Assembly (NCBI RefSeq): GCF_001541315.1
Contig: NZ_LMVK01000001.1
Coordinates: 653,116-717,115 of the forward strand
Source: Agrobacterium tumefaciens str. B6
Lineage (GTDB): Bacteria; Pseudomonadota; Alphaproteobacteria; Rhizobiales; Rhizobiaceae
Direction of reading: 5' to 3'
Length of the DNA stretch: 64,000 nt
Each line of letters begins with the position of its first letter. Positions within the stretch are counted from its first letter, which is position 1. Below are positions 46,906 through 56,542 of the stretch, one piece after another. The translations under genes were made by a program, and so were the position numbers. Under the pieces are notes generated by a model. It was given only the letters and a program-made list of their open reading frames with translations, did no database searches and was not told where the DNA came from.

Positions 46906-47586
46906 ATGCATTTTCCCGAACTGACCATTTCCCGTCGCAGCCTTCTCGGCGGCGTTGCGCTTGCTGCCGTTGCCACGGCCCTGCCGTTTGCCTTCATGCC
47001 CGGTATCGCCGAGGCGCAGGAGTTGCCTGAATCCACCGGTGATGTGGATATGGCTGCGGTGATGAAGCCCGGCCCGCTGCCGGAAGCCGCACTCGGCGAT
47101 GCCAACGCACCCGTCAAGATCGTCGAATATATGTCGATGACCTGCCCGCACTGCGCCAACTTCCACAACAAGACCTTCGAAGAGATCAAGAAGAAGTACA
47201 TCGATACCGGCAAGGTCTATTTCGTGCTGCGCGAATTCCCGTTCGATCCGCGCGCCGCTGCCGCCTTCATGCTGGCGCGCTGCGCACCGGAAGGACAGTA
47301 TTTCCCCTTCGTTTCCATGCTGTTCAAGCAGCAGCAGAGCTGGGCTGTCGCGCAGGATGCACGCGCCGCCCTGCTGCAAATGTCGAAAATGGCCGGTTTC
47401 TCACAGGAGTCTTTCGAGGCCTGCTTGACGAACCAGAAACTTCTGGATGATGTGAACGCAACGATGCAACGCGGTGCGACGGAATTCGGCGTCAACTCCA
47501 CGCCGACTTTCATCATCAACGGCAAGAAATACGCAGGAGACATGTCGGTTGAATCCATGTCGGCTGTCATCGACAAGCTGCTCTGA
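46906..47586 (+). CDS. DsbA-family thiol-disulfide oxidoreductase with a twin-arginine signal
   Basis: 226 residues. The N-terminal ISRRSLLGGVALAAVATALP resembles a Tat signal peptide, ending near AEAQE. The thioredoxin-fold domain has the active site TCPHC (MSMTCPHCANFHNKTFEEIKKKY) and the cis-proline NSTPTFIINGKKYAGD. It oxidises cysteine pairs in periplasmic proteins. The Tat signal would mean folding, perhaps with cofactor or oxidation, before export. It is followed by a terminator and smc. Confidence 0.92.
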   Translation: MHFPELTISRRSLLGGVALAAVATALPFAFMPGIAEAQELPESTGDVDMAAVMKPGPLPEAALGDANAPVKIVEYMSMTCPHCANFHNKTFEEIKKKYIDTGKVYFVLREFPFDPRAAAAFMLARCAPEGQYFPFVSMLFKQQQSWAVAQDARAALLQMSKMAGFSQESFEACLTNQKLLDDVNATMQRGATEFGVNSTPTFIINGKKYAGDMSVESMSAVIDKLL

Positions 47587-47604
47587 TCGCCGAAGCCTTA
47601 AAGG

Positions 47605-47640
47605 AACGGGCGGCGGATATTTCCGTTCGCCCGTTTTTTA
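47605..47640 (+). terminator. Intrinsic terminator between dsbA-like gene and smc
   Basis: AACGGGCG and CGCCCGTT form an 8-bp stem with an inner CGGA/TCCG pair, followed by a run of T. It ends the dsbA transcript. Confidence 0.85.
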
Positions 47641-47670
47641 TTGCCGTTTTTCTGTCTGGAGCATGGCGGC

Positions 47671-50600
47671 ATGAAGTTTAACAAGCTCCGCGTCGTCGGT
47701 TTCAAGTCCTTCGTCGAACCCTCCGAATTCATCATCGAGCCGGGCCTGACCGGCGTTGTCGGTCCCAACGGCTGCGGCAAGTCCAATCTGGTGGAGGCGC
47801 TTCGCTGGGTGATGGGCGAAAACTCCTACAAGAACATGCGCGCATCCGGCATGGATGACGTCATCTTCTCCGGTTCCGGCAATCGCCCGGCCCGCAACAC
47901 CGCCGAGGTCGGCCTTTATCTCGACAATTCCGATCGCACCGCGCCCGCCGCCTTCAACGATGCCGATGAAATTCAGGTGACGCGCCGCATCGAGCGCGAA
48001 AACGGCTCGGTCTATCGCATCAACGGCAAGGAAGCGCGCGCCAAGGATGTGCAGCTTCTGTTTGCCGATGCCTCCACCGGCGCGCGTTCGCCCTCGATGG
48101 TGGGGCAGGGGCGTATCGGTGAACTCATCAATGCCAAGCCGCAGGCCCGCCGCCAGCTTCTGGAAGAGGCGGCCGGCATTTCCGGCCTGCATTCCCGCCG
48201 CCATGAAGCGGAGCTTCGCCTGCGCGCTGCCGAAACCAATCTGGAGCGGCTGGAGGATGTGACCGCCCAGCTGGAAAGCCAGATCGAAAGCCTGAAACGG
48301 CAGGCGCGGCAGGCCAACCGCTTCAAGATGCTGTCAGCGGATATCCGCGCCCGCGAAGCGACCCTGTTGCATATTCGCTGGGTAGAGGCGAAGGAAGCCG
48401 AGGGCGAGGCGGAAAGCGCGCTTAATCAGGCGACCAACATCGTCGCCGAAAAGGCTCAAGGCCAGATGGAAGCGGCCAAGCAGCAAGGCATCGCCAGCCT
48501 GAAGCTGCCGGAACTGCGCGAAGATGAAGCGCGGGTGGCCGCCGCCCTGCAACGCCTGCAGATTGCTCGCACCCAGCTGGATGATGAGGCAAACCGCCTG
48601 CTGCGCCGCCGCGACGAGCTGGCGCGCCGTCTCTCGCAGCTTGGCGAGGATATCGTCCGCGAGGAACGTCTTGTTTCGGACAATGCGCAAATCCTTGCAC
48701 GGCTCGATGAGGAAGAGGCCGAACTCCTCGAAATCCTCTCCGATTCCGGCCGCCATGCCGAGGAGATGCGCGAAGCTTTCGAAACCGCCGCTATCAAACT
48801 GGCCGAAAGCGAAGCCGTCTTTACTGCAATCACCGCCGAGCGGGCCGAAGCGTCCGCCGCCCGTCAGCAATTGGAGCGGACGATCCGCGATCTTTCCGAT
48901 CGTAAGCTGAGGCTGGAACGGCAGTCGCAGGAGGCCTCCGCCGAGATCGAGGCCATCCATGAAAAACTCTCCGGCCTTCCCGATCCTTCGGAACGGCGGG
49001 AAGCTGTCGAGGCGGCGGAGATTGCGGTCGAGGATGCCCTGATCGTCGCTGACGAAGCCGAGGCCGCTGTCGCCGAGGCGCGTTCCGCCGAAGCGCTGGC
49101 GCGCGGGCCTCTGGAAACGGCGAAAAACCGGCTGAACGCGCTCGATACGGAAGCACGCACCATCACCAAAATCCTTGCCTCCAGCGCCGCCGCCAATGGC
49201 AGCTTCACGCCGGTGGCGGAAGAAATGACGGTGGAGCGTGGCTTTGAAGCGGCGTTGGGTGCCGCCCTCGGCGACGATCTCGAAAGCCCGCTTGACGCCG
49301 CCGCCCCCGCCTATTGGGCCGGCAATGGCGACGGGGCGGGTGATCCCGCCTTGCCGCAGGGCGTGACGCCGCTGCTCGATTACGCCCAGGCGCCAGCGGC
49401 TCTCCGGCGCGCGCTTGCACAGATCGGCGTCGTCTCCGGCACGGCGGAAGCCCAGAGACTACTGCCATCACTCAAGGTCGGCCAGCGGCTGGTGACGCGC
49501 GAAGGCGCGCTGTTCCGCTGGGACGGCCATATCGCCAGCGCCGATGCGCCGGGTGCTGCAGCACTTCGCCTGTCGCAGAAGAACCGTCTCGCGGAAATCG
49601 AAGCTGAACTGGATGAGGCCCGCTCCATTCTCGAAGAGGCCGAAGACCAGCTTGCCGCCAGAACCGAGGACATAAGAAGCAGCGAGTTGCGGCTTTCGGA
49701 AGTGCGTGACGGAAGCCGGCTTGCGACCCGCCAGCTTGCCGAGGCGCGCGAGGCGCTGACATCAGCCGAAAGGGCTTCCGGCGATCTTCTGCGCCGCCGG
49801 GATATCGTCTCGGAAGCGCTGAACCAGATCGGCGCGCAGATCGACGAGATCGCCGTTCAGGAAGAAAACGCCCGCATCGAAATGGAGGACGCGCCTGATC
49901 TTTCCGTGCTCGATCTCCGTCTGCGCGAAAGCCAGCTGGAAGTCGCGACCGACCGCGGCCTTCTGGCGGAAGCCCGTGCCCGCCACGAAGGCGTGAGCCG
50001 CGAGGCGGAAAGCCGTCAGCGCAGAATTCAGGCGATAGGGCAGGAGCGTTCCACCTGGCAGTCGCGTGCGGCAAGCGCCGCCGACCATATCGCCACGCTG
50101 CGCGAGCGCGAGGAAGAGGCGCGCGAGGAAATCGCCGAGCTGGACATAGCGCCCGAGGAATTCGACGAGAAACGCCGCAACCTCCTCAACGAATTGCAGA
50201 AGACGGAAGACGCCCGCCGCGAGGCTGCCGATCGGCTCGCCGAGGCGGAAAACCTGCAGCGCGCCGCCGACCGGGTGGCTGCAACGGCGCTTTCGGAACT
50301 GGCCGAAGCCCGCGAAAAGCGTGGCCGTGCCGAGGAGCGGCTGGTCTCCGCCCGCGAGAAGCGGCAGGAAACCGAACACCGCATCCGTGAAACGCTGAAT
50401 ACCGAGCCGCATATGGCGTTTCGCCTGACGGGCCTTGGTCCTGACCAGCCGAAGCCTGACATTCGTGATGTCGAACGCGATCTCGACCGGCTGAAGATCG
50501 AACGCGAGCGGCTGGGCGCTGTCAATCTGCGCGCCGAGGAAGAGCAGGCCGAGCTCTCGGCCAAGCTTGCGGCGCTCATCAAGGAACGAGACGACATCAT

Positions 50601-51138
50601 CGATGCCGTTCGCAAGCTGCGCGCCGGCATCCAGAACCTCAACCGAGAAGGCCGCGAACGGCTGATCGCCGCCTTCGATGTGGTCAATTCGCAGTTCCAG
50701 CGGCTGTTCACCCATCTTTTCGGCGGCGGCACGGCGGAATTGCAGCTGATCGAATCCGATGATCCGCTGGAAGCGGGGCTGGAAATCCTCGCCCGTCCGC
50801 CCGGCAAGAAACCGCAGACCATGACGCTATTGTCAGGCGGCGAACAGGCGCTGACGGCGATGGCGCTGATCTTCGCGGTCTTCCTCACCAATCCCGCGCC
50901 CATCTGCGTGCTGGACGAAGTGGATGCGCCGCTCGACGACCACAATGTCGAGCGTTACTGCAACCTGATGGACGAGATGGTGGCTTCCACGGAAACCCGC
51001 TTCGTCATCATCACCCACAATCCCATCACCATGGCGCGCATGAACCGCCTGTTCGGCGTCACCATGGCCGAACAGGGCGTGTCCCAACTGGTGTCTGTTG
51101 ATTTGCAGACTGCCGAACAGCTGCGCGAAGCCGTCTGA
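47671..51138 (+). CDS. smc: Chromosome segregation protein SMC
   Basis: 1155 residues from ATG 47671 with GGAG upstream. Walker A GPNGCGKS is at residues 31-38, long coiled coils surround a hinge (about 500-640), and the ABC signature [19 protein letters not shown] and Walker [15 protein letters not shown] form the C-terminal head. It condenses and segregates chromosomes together with ScpA and ScpB, which are not in this window. The end of the gene is followed by a structured 170-bp stretch with a strong terminator. Confidence 0.98.
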   Translation: MKFNKLRVVGFKSFVEPSEFIIEPGLTGVVGPNGCGKSNLVEALRWVMGENSYKNMRASGMDDVIFSGSGNRPARNTAEVGLYLDNSDRTAPAAFNDADEIQVTRRIERENGSVYRINGKEARAKDVQLLFADASTGARSPSMVGQGRIGELINAKPQARRQLLEEAAGISGLHSRRHEAELRLRAAETNLERLEDVTAQLESQIESLKRQARQANRFKMLSADIRAREATLLHIRWVEAKEAEGEAESALNQATNIVAEKAQGQMEAAKQQGIASLKLPELREDEARVAAALQRLQIARTQLDDEANRLLRRRDELARRLSQLGEDIVREERLVSDNAQILARLDEEEAELLEILSDSGRHAEEMREAFETAAIKLAESEAVFTAITAERAEASAARQQLERTIRDLSDRKLRLERQSQEASAEIEAIHEKLSGLPDPSERREAVEAAEIAVEDALIVADEAEAAVAEARSAEALARGPLETAKNRLNALDTEARTITKILASSAAANGSFTPVAEEMTVERGFEAALGAALGDDLESPLDAAAPAYWAGNGDGAGDPALPQGVTPLLDYAQAPAALRRALAQIGVVSGTAEAQRLLPSLKVGQRLVTREGALFRWDGHIASADAPGAAALRLSQKNRLAEIEAELDEARSILEEAEDQLAARTEDIRSSELRLSEVRDGSRLATRQLAEAREALTSAERASGDLLRRRDIVSEALNQIGAQIDEIAVQEENARIEMEDAPDLSVLDLRLRESQLEVATDRGLLAEARARHEGVSREAESRQRRIQAIGQERSTWQSRAASAADHIATLREREEEAREEIAELDIAPEEFDEKRRNLLNELQKTEDARREAADRLAEAENLQRAADRVAATALSELAEAREKRGRAEERLVSAREKRQETEHRIRETLNTEPHMAFRLTGLGPDQPKPDIRDVERDLDRLKIERERLGAVNLRAEEEQAELSAKLAALIKERDDIIDAVRKLRAGIQNLNREGRERLIAAFDVVNSQFQRLFTHLFGGGTAELQLIESDDPLEAGLEILARPPGKKPQTMTLLSGGEQALTAMALIFAVFLTNPAPICVLDEVDAPLDDHNVERYCNLMDEMVASTETRFVIITHNPITMARMNRLFGVTMAEQGVSQLVSVDLQTAEQLREAV

Positions 51139-51189
51139 GGCGGCTTTTCCGGGAGCCAGCCCCGACTTTTGCCCAATGTGAATTTATCT

Positions 51190-51345
51190 TGCCGTATCAC
51201 CCATTCGGGTGAGCGACATCACGCAGCATTTTGATATGTTTTCCCCAAGAGCCAAAGGGTTCTCTCCAGACCCCACCATCCGGTTTCCTGTACCGGATGG
51301 AATGCCTTGCGAGGCCGCTGCCGTGGCCTCGCAAGGCTTTCTTTT
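51190..51345 (+). ncRNA. Candidate structured RNA downstream of smc
   Basis: Three hairpins lie in series: CACCC-attc-GGGTG (51197-51210), CCATCCGGT/ACCGGATGG with a 7-base loop (51276-51300), and a 13-bp terminator stem (51304-51337) with a T tract. No coding frame explains them. It may be a small RNA or only the 3' tail of the smc mRNA. Confidence 0.4.
51304..51345 (+). terminator. Strong intrinsic terminator
   Basis: GCCTTGCGAGGCC and GGCCTCGCAAGGC form a perfect 13-bp stem with an 8-base loop, followed by TTTCTTTT. It acts on plus-strand transcription from smc or from a small RNA here. Confidence 0.9.
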
Positions 51346-51405
51346 CCGGGTTCACAGAGTGAGATGGCTGTATGGCGGTAATCGTTTCCGGGGAACAAAC
51401 CTCCT

Positions 51406-51520
51406 CCGTCATACCGGCCTTGAGCCGGTATCTAGCCAGCCCAAGTCCTTGGGCTGAAAAGACTCTTCCCGTTGCGCAGACGCATGGCGGCTGGATTCCG
51501 GCTCAGGGCCGGAATGACGG
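51406..51520. repeat. Rhizobial palindromic intergenic repeat, copy 8 (long type)
   Basis: Outer arms CCGTCATACCGGCCTTGAGC and CTCAGGGCCGGAATGACGG. The centre has CAGCCCAAGtcCTTGGGCTG, AAAAGACTCTTCCCG and GCGCAGACGC, matching copy 7 closely. Confidence 0.8.
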
Positions 51521-51625
51521 AAGGAGGAGACGCAGCGAATCCCTGTAAACACTTGGCCTGCTGCAACCGCCAATGGCGCAGTTTGCGAATTTCTCCACGC
51601 ATGATGCACGGAGGCCTACCATCAC

Positions 51626-52603
51626 TCACCCCGGCACCAGCCGCAGCCGCGTGCCCCAGGGGTCGATCGCTTCCACGACATTGTTCTCCATCTCCACCAG
51701 CACGTAACCGGCGGCCCGCAGCCGCGTTTTCTGCGCCTCGAGATCGGCGGGATTGCGAATGGTGAGAGAAAACCAGTCGAGGCCGGTTTCCATGGCGTTG
51801 CGTTCCTTCGCGCCGCGGCTGTTCCATGTATTCACCGCCAGATGATGGTGATAGCCGCCGGAAGAGAGGAAAGACGCGTCCGAGCGCGCATCCTGCGTCG
51901 GTCGCAGGCCGATGGCCTCTTCGTAGAAGGCGCGGGCGGTGGCGATTTCGCCGACCCGCAGGTGAACGTGTCCGATGCGCATCCCCGCTGGGGCTGTCTC
52001 ATAATCGCTTCTTTTGGTGTCGGTCAGCTTCACGAGATCATCAATATCGAGTTGTTCGGTGCCCATTTTCACCACGCTGCCGCTCCAGACCCAGGTGTCC
52101 TTCGGCCGGTCGCTGTAAACCTCGATGCCGTTGCCTTCGGGATCGTTGAGATAGATCGCCTCACTGACATTGTGATCGGCAAAACCTGACAGCGGCACCT
52201 GCTTCAGCGCCGCATGCACCAGCCAGCGCGCCAGATCCTTGCGGGAGGGCATCAGATAGGCGATGTGGAACAGGCCGGCGGAGGTGGGGCTTTCGAAATC
52301 CGCGGCCGGCTTGTGGACGAGATCGAGCAGCGGAACAGTGCCAACGCCGAGCGTCACGCCTCTGGCCGTGCGTTCCACCTCGTTCATGCCGAGAACCGAA
52401 CGGTAATAATCGATCATTGGATCGAGTTCGCGCACCCGAATTGCGGCCTGGCCGATATGCATCGGCGTCGTCAGCGCAAAGGGAAGGGCAGAGGCGGCCC
52501 CTGCGACGGATACTGCGCCTTCGGCTCTGAGCGCCCCGGCAAGCGCGCTGGCGGCGCAGGAAATTCCGGCAAATTTAAGCGTATGGCGGCGGGTAAATTG
52601 CAT
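51626..52603 (-). CDS. Tat-exported VOC protein resembling catechol 2,3-dioxygenase
   Basis: 325 residues from ATG 52603 with AAAGAGA upstream. The start TRRHTLKFAGISCAASALAGAL is a twin-arginine signal. Two glyoxalase modules follow, each with a histidine at the first strand and metal candidates: MHIGQAAIRVRELDPMIDYYRSVLGM with GLFHIAYLM and NGIEVYSDRP, then HVHLRVGEIATARAFYEEAIG with GYHHHLAVNTWNSRG. The layout is like CatE-type extradiol dioxygenases. A periplasmic location is unusual for that class. The substrate is unknown. Monocistronic. Confidence 0.82.
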   Translation of the reverse strand: MQFTRRHTLKFAGISCAASALAGALRAEGAVSVAGAASALPFALTTPMHIGQAAIRVRELDPMIDYYRSVLGMNEVERTARGVTLGVGTVPLLDLVHKPAADFESPTSAGLFHIAYLMPSRKDLARWLVHAALKQVPLSGFADHNVSEAIYLNDPEGNGIEVYSDRPKDTWVWSGSVVKMGTEQLDIDDLVKLTDTKRSDYETAPAGMRIGHVHLRVGEIATARAFYEEAIGLRPTQDARSDASFLSSGGYHHHLAVNTWNSRGAKERNAMETGLDWFSLTIRNPADLEAQKTRLRAAGYVLVEMENNVVEAIDPWGTRLRLVPG

Positions 52604-52831
52604 GAATAATCTCTTTGTCGGCGATTTGAATGGCTTAGGCAACACTCCGTTTCAGCGCACTACACGAATGCGTCAATCATGGCGTTATTCGGCCTTTACG
52701 GCAATTCTGGCGCGCAATTTGCCGCAATTATGCTGCACTGCGATGTAAACTGCACGTTGCGGCGTTCCCAACATGCCGGCAATGCTGTAGATGATAGAAA
52801 AATGACAACGCTTCTGGGTGGAGAGCGTGGA

Positions 52832-55558
52832 ATGAAAAAATGGGTTTATACCTTCGGCAACGGTGCTGCCGAAGGCAGGGCAGGTGACGTTGCGATATTG
52901 GGCGGCAAGGGCGCGAACCTTGCCGAAATGGCAAGTCTCGGCCTTCCCGTCCCCCCCGGCCTCACCATCATAACCGATGCCTGCGCCCTTTATCACAAGA
53001 ATGGCCACGATCTTCCCGAGGACCTGAAGCTGCAGGTCATGGCCGGCCTGCACGGCATGGAAACCGTGACCGGCAAGACCTTCGGCGGCAGCCAGTCGCC
53101 GCTGCTCATCTCCGTCCGTTCCGGCGCGCGCGCTTCAATGCCCGGCATGATGGATACGGTTCTCAATCTCGGTCTCAACGACCGCACCGTCGAGGCGCTG
53201 GGCCACGATGCGGGCGACGCCCGTTTTGCCTGGGATAGCTACCGCCGCTTCATCCAGATGTATGGCGATGTCGTCATGGGCCTCGACCATGAAATGTTCG
53301 AGGAAATTCTCGAAGACGAAAAAGGCCGCCTCGGCCATGAATATGATACCGACATGTCGGCGGTCGAATGGCAGCACGTCGTTTCGCTCTACAAAAAGCT
53401 GATCGAGGATGAGCTGGGCGAAGCCTTCCCGCAGGACTGTCACGTCCAGCTATGGGGCGCGATCGGCGCGGGTTTCGCCAGCTGGACCAACCACCGCGCC
53501 GTGACCTACCGGCACCTGCACAATATTCCGGGCGACTGGGGCACGGCCGTCAACGTTCAGGCCATGGTCTTCGGCAATCTCGGCTCGTCCTCGGCAACGG
53601 GCGTCGCCTTCACCCGCAACCCTTCGACGGGCGAGGCGGAGCTTTACGGCGAATTCCTCGTCAATGCTCAAGGGGAGGACGTGGTGGCGGGCATCCGCAC
53701 GCCGCAATCCATCACCGAAGCCGCACGTCTTGCCTCCGGCTCCGACAAGCCTTCGATGGAAAAGCTGATGCCGGAGGCTTTCGGCGAATTCCTGGCGATC
53801 TGCAAGCGGCTGGAAAACCACTATCGCGACATGCAGGATCTGGAATTCACCATCGAGCGCGGCAAGCTCTGGATGCTGCAGACCCGTTCCGGCAAGCGTA
53901 CCACCCGTGCCGCCATGAAGATCGCCGTCGATATGGTCGAAGAAGGGTCGATCTCGCAGGAGGAAGCCGTCTGCCGCATCGAGCCCTCATCGCTCGACCA
54001 GCTGCTTCACCCCACCATCGATCCCGGCACGTCCCGCCCCATCATTGGCTCCGGCCTGCCGGCCTCGCCGGGGGCGGCGACGGGTGAGATCGTCTTCGCC
54101 GCGGAAGAGGCGGTTGCAGCGGAGGCGGAAGGTCGCCGCGTCATTCTGGTGCGCATCGAAACCAGCCCGGAAGATATTCACGGCATGCACGCCGCCGAAG
54201 GCATTCTGACGACGCGCGGCGGCATGACCAGCCACGCCGCCGTGGTGGCGCGCGGCATGGGCATTCCCTGCGTCACCGGCGCGGGCTCCATGCGTGTCGA
54301 CATGCGCAATAAGGTGCTGATCGGCGTCGGCTGCATGCTGAAACGCGGCGATGTCATCACCATCGACGGTTCGTCAGGCCGGGTGCTGAAGGGCGAAGTG
54401 CCGATGACGCAGCCGGAACTCTCAGGCGATTTCGGCAAGCTGATGCAATGGGCCGATGGCCTGCGCCGCATGACCGTGCGCACCAATGCCGATACGCCGG
54501 CTGATGCCCGCGCCGCCCGCGCCTTTGGCGCTGAGGGTATTGGGCTGTGCCGCACCGAACATATGTTCTTCGAGGGCGACCGCATCCATGTGATGCGTGA
54601 GATGATCCTTGCGGAAAGTGAAAAGGGCAGACGGGCAGCGCTCGACCAGCTTTTGCCGATGCAGCGTTCGGATTTCACCGAACTGTTCCAGATCATGCAC
54701 GGCTTGCCGGTGACGATCCGCCTGCTCGATCCGCCGCTGCACGAATTCCTGCCGAAGACCGATGGCGAGATCGTCGAGGTGGCCGCCGCCATGGGCATGC
54801 CGCAGACGGTGTTCCGCCAGCGGCTGGATGCGCTGCACGAATTCAACCCCATGCTCGGCCATCGCGGCTGCCGGTTGGCGATTTCCTATCCCGAAATCGC
54901 TGAAATGCAGGCGCGCGCCATTTTCGAGGCCGCCGTTGCGGCGGCGCGCATCACCGGGGCTCCTGTTGTGCCAGAGATCATGGTGCCGCTGGTCGGCCTC
55001 CGGTCAGAGCTTGATTACGTCAAGGCCGTCATCGACACGGTGGCGGCCGAGGTGGCGGAAGAGACCGGCATGACGCTGGAATATCTGACCGGCACGATGA
55101 TCGAGCTGCCGCGTGCGGCCCTGCGCGCCCATGTCATTGCGGAAGCCGCGGAGTTCTTCTCTTTCGGCACCAACGACCTGACGCAGACCACCTTCGGCAT
55201 TTCCCGCGATGACGCGGCGCGCTTCATCAATACCTATCAGCGCAAAGGCATCATCGAACGAGACCCGTTCATCTCGCTCGATTTCGACGGTGTGGGCGAA
55301 CTGATCCGCATTGCCGCCGAACGCGGCCGCCAGACGCGGCCGGAGCTGAAGCTAGGCATTTGCGGTGAACATGGCGGCGACCCGGCCTCGATCCATTTCT
55401 GCGAGGATGCGGATCTTGACTACGTCTCCTGCTCGCCTTTCCGTGTGCCCATCGCGCGCCTTGCGGCGGCGCAGGCGACGCTGGCCGCAAGGTCGAAGCA
55501 GGGGGAAACGCCAAGCAATGTCGCCTTCATCCCCGTCAGGGGTTCTGTTGGACGATGA
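52832..55558 (+). CDS. ppdK: Pyruvate, phosphate dikinase
   Basis: 908 residues from ATG 52832 with GGAGAG upstream; an ATG at 52802 is possible. The N-terminal ATP-grasp domain begins KKWVYTFGNGAAEGRAGDVAILGGKGANLAEM, the swivelling phosphohistidine is in GGMTSHAAVVARG (about His468), and the C-terminal PEP domain has the catalytic cysteine in GICGEHGGD (about Cys844). It interconverts pyruvate and PEP with ATP and phosphate, supporting gluconeogenesis from organic acids. Its 3' end overlaps the convergent lipoprotein gene by 23 bp. Confidence 0.97.
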   Translation: MKKWVYTFGNGAAEGRAGDVAILGGKGANLAEMASLGLPVPPGLTIITDACALYHKNGHDLPEDLKLQVMAGLHGMETVTGKTFGGSQSPLLISVRSGARASMPGMMDTVLNLGLNDRTVEALGHDAGDARFAWDSYRRFIQMYGDVVMGLDHEMFEEILEDEKGRLGHEYDTDMSAVEWQHVVSLYKKLIEDELGEAFPQDCHVQLWGAIGAGFASWTNHRAVTYRHLHNIPGDWGTAVNVQAMVFGNLGSSSATGVAFTRNPSTGEAELYGEFLVNAQGEDVVAGIRTPQSITEAARLASGSDKPSMEKLMPEAFGEFLAICKRLENHYRDMQDLEFTIERGKLWMLQTRSGKRTTRAAMKIAVDMVEEGSISQEEAVCRIEPSSLDQLLHPTIDPGTSRPIIGSGLPASPGAATGEIVFAAEEAVAAEAEGRRVILVRIETSPEDIHGMHAAEGILTTRGGMTSHAAVVARGMGIPCVTGAGSMRVDMRNKVLIGVGCMLKRGDVITIDGSSGRVLKGEVPMTQPELSGDFGKLMQWADGLRRMTVRTNADTPADARAARAFGAEGIGLCRTEHMFFEGDRIHVMREMILAESEKGRRAALDQLLPMQRSDFTELFQIMHGLPVTIRLLDPPLHEFLPKTDGEIVEVAAAMGMPQTVFRQRLDALHEFNPMLGHRGCRLAISYPEIAEMQARAIFEAAVAAARITGAPVVPEIMVPLVGLRSELDYVKAVIDTVAAEVAEETGMTLEYLTGTMIELPRAALRAHVIAEAAEFFSFGTNDLTQTTFGISRDDAARFINTYQRKGIIERDPFISLDFDGVGELIRIAAERGRQTRPELKLGICGEHGGDPASIHFCEDADLDYVSCSPFRVPIARLAAAQATLAARSKQGETPSNVAFIPVRGSVGR

Positions 55559-55808
55559 TGCGCCGCTCCACCACCACGGGGCGGTAGAACATGTCGCGGT
55601 TCATCTGCGCCTGCCAGGCGCGGTTGTCGGCGCGGCGGTCCATTTCCAGATCGAGAAGGCAGCCCGCCATCGGGTCCGTGCCGGGGCGGAACCCATACCC
55701 CCGGCATGTCGCCTCATCCCGCGCCCGACGCTCTTCCGGCGTCAGCGTCTGGCAAGCGGTGAGCGCCAGCATAGTGGCAAGCGCACCGAAGACGATGGAA
55801 ACGCGCAT
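55536..55808 (-). CDS. Small lipoprotein, function unknown
   Basis: 90 residues. The signal peptide MRVSIVFGALATMLALTAC ends in a lipobox (LTAC). The mature part, QTLTPEERRARDEATCRGYGFRPGTDPMAGCLLDLEMDRRADNRA, has two cysteines likely forming a disulfide and a basic C-terminus. Similar small lipoproteins are scattered in Rhizobiales; I cannot assign a function. It overlaps the end of ppdK on the opposite strand. The GGGAG ribosome-binding site supports the start. Confidence 0.78.
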   Translation of the reverse strand: MRVSIVFGALATMLALTACQTLTPEERRARDEATCRGYGFRPGTDPMAGCLLDLEMDRRADNRAWQAQMNRDMFYRPVVVERRIIVQQNP

Positions 55809-55992
55809 TTTGTTTCTCCCTTAACATGACAGCCGTACGGCACTTTTATTGCCGCGATTGATACGCCTGTTTTGATATGGGGAAAAGCCGCGTTGGGGTG
55901 GAAAGTTGCATCAATCCGCCATGGGGAAAGGCCCCGCAAGCGGCGATAGCCGGATCGGTTCAGACAGGGCAGCGCGACGTTGCAAAACCTGT

Positions 55993-56391
55993 TCAGGAAA
56001 CGCGCAAGAAAGACGGCGGGAACAAACCCTGTTGAATAAGCCAGTCACCGACCAGAACCGTGAGGATGGCGATGAGGACAATACCACCGATAAATGCGAA
56101 GAGGCCGAGCGTGGCGTGCGTCCACCGGCGGGTTTGATAGAGATAGATCGCAAGCCCGATGGGTGCGAGCAGAATGGTCGCGAGTTTGGCGGCAGAACTG
56201 CGCCGAAGGTCCCGCTTTTCGGCATCCTCTATCTGCCACCAGGCAAACAGCGTGATGATGCCGACCATCTGCACCAGATCATTTGCGGTAAAGGAACTTG
56301 GAGGTCCGGCAGGCCAGACGGCCGCGTCGATGAGAAGCCCGAGGGATATGAAGGCGAGCAGGCCGACATAGATCCAGTTACGTTTCACCAT
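55993..56391 (-). CDS. Small membrane protein, function unknown
   Basis: 132 residues with four hydrophobic segments (WIYVGLLAFISLGLLIDAAVW, LVQMVGIITLFAWWQIEDAEK, AKLATILLAPIGLAIYLYQT and ATLGLFAFIGGIVLIAILTVLVGDWLIQQ). The spacing and the short charged loops suggest an integral inner-membrane protein. No family is recognised. It lies 151 bp downstream of the symporter gene on the same strand, too far for certain co-transcription. Confidence 0.7.
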   Translation of the reverse strand: MVKRNWIYVGLLAFISLGLLIDAAVWPAGPPSSFTANDLVQMVGIITLFAWWQIEDAEKRDLRRSSAAKLATILLAPIGLAIYLYQTRRWTHATLGLFAFIGGIVLIAILTVLVGDWLIQQGLFPPSFLRVS

Positions 56392-56542
56392 GCACAGGTT
56401 CCGCCGAAAGATGCGTTGTTGTCTGTGCCGTTATCGCTATCGATCGAACCATCTCCGTCAACCCCAAACTCTCATGGAGCAACGGACATGGCCCTCGTTG
56501 GGGCGTCTCCGTTTTACCGGAAACGCCCCATGATGATCGCAG

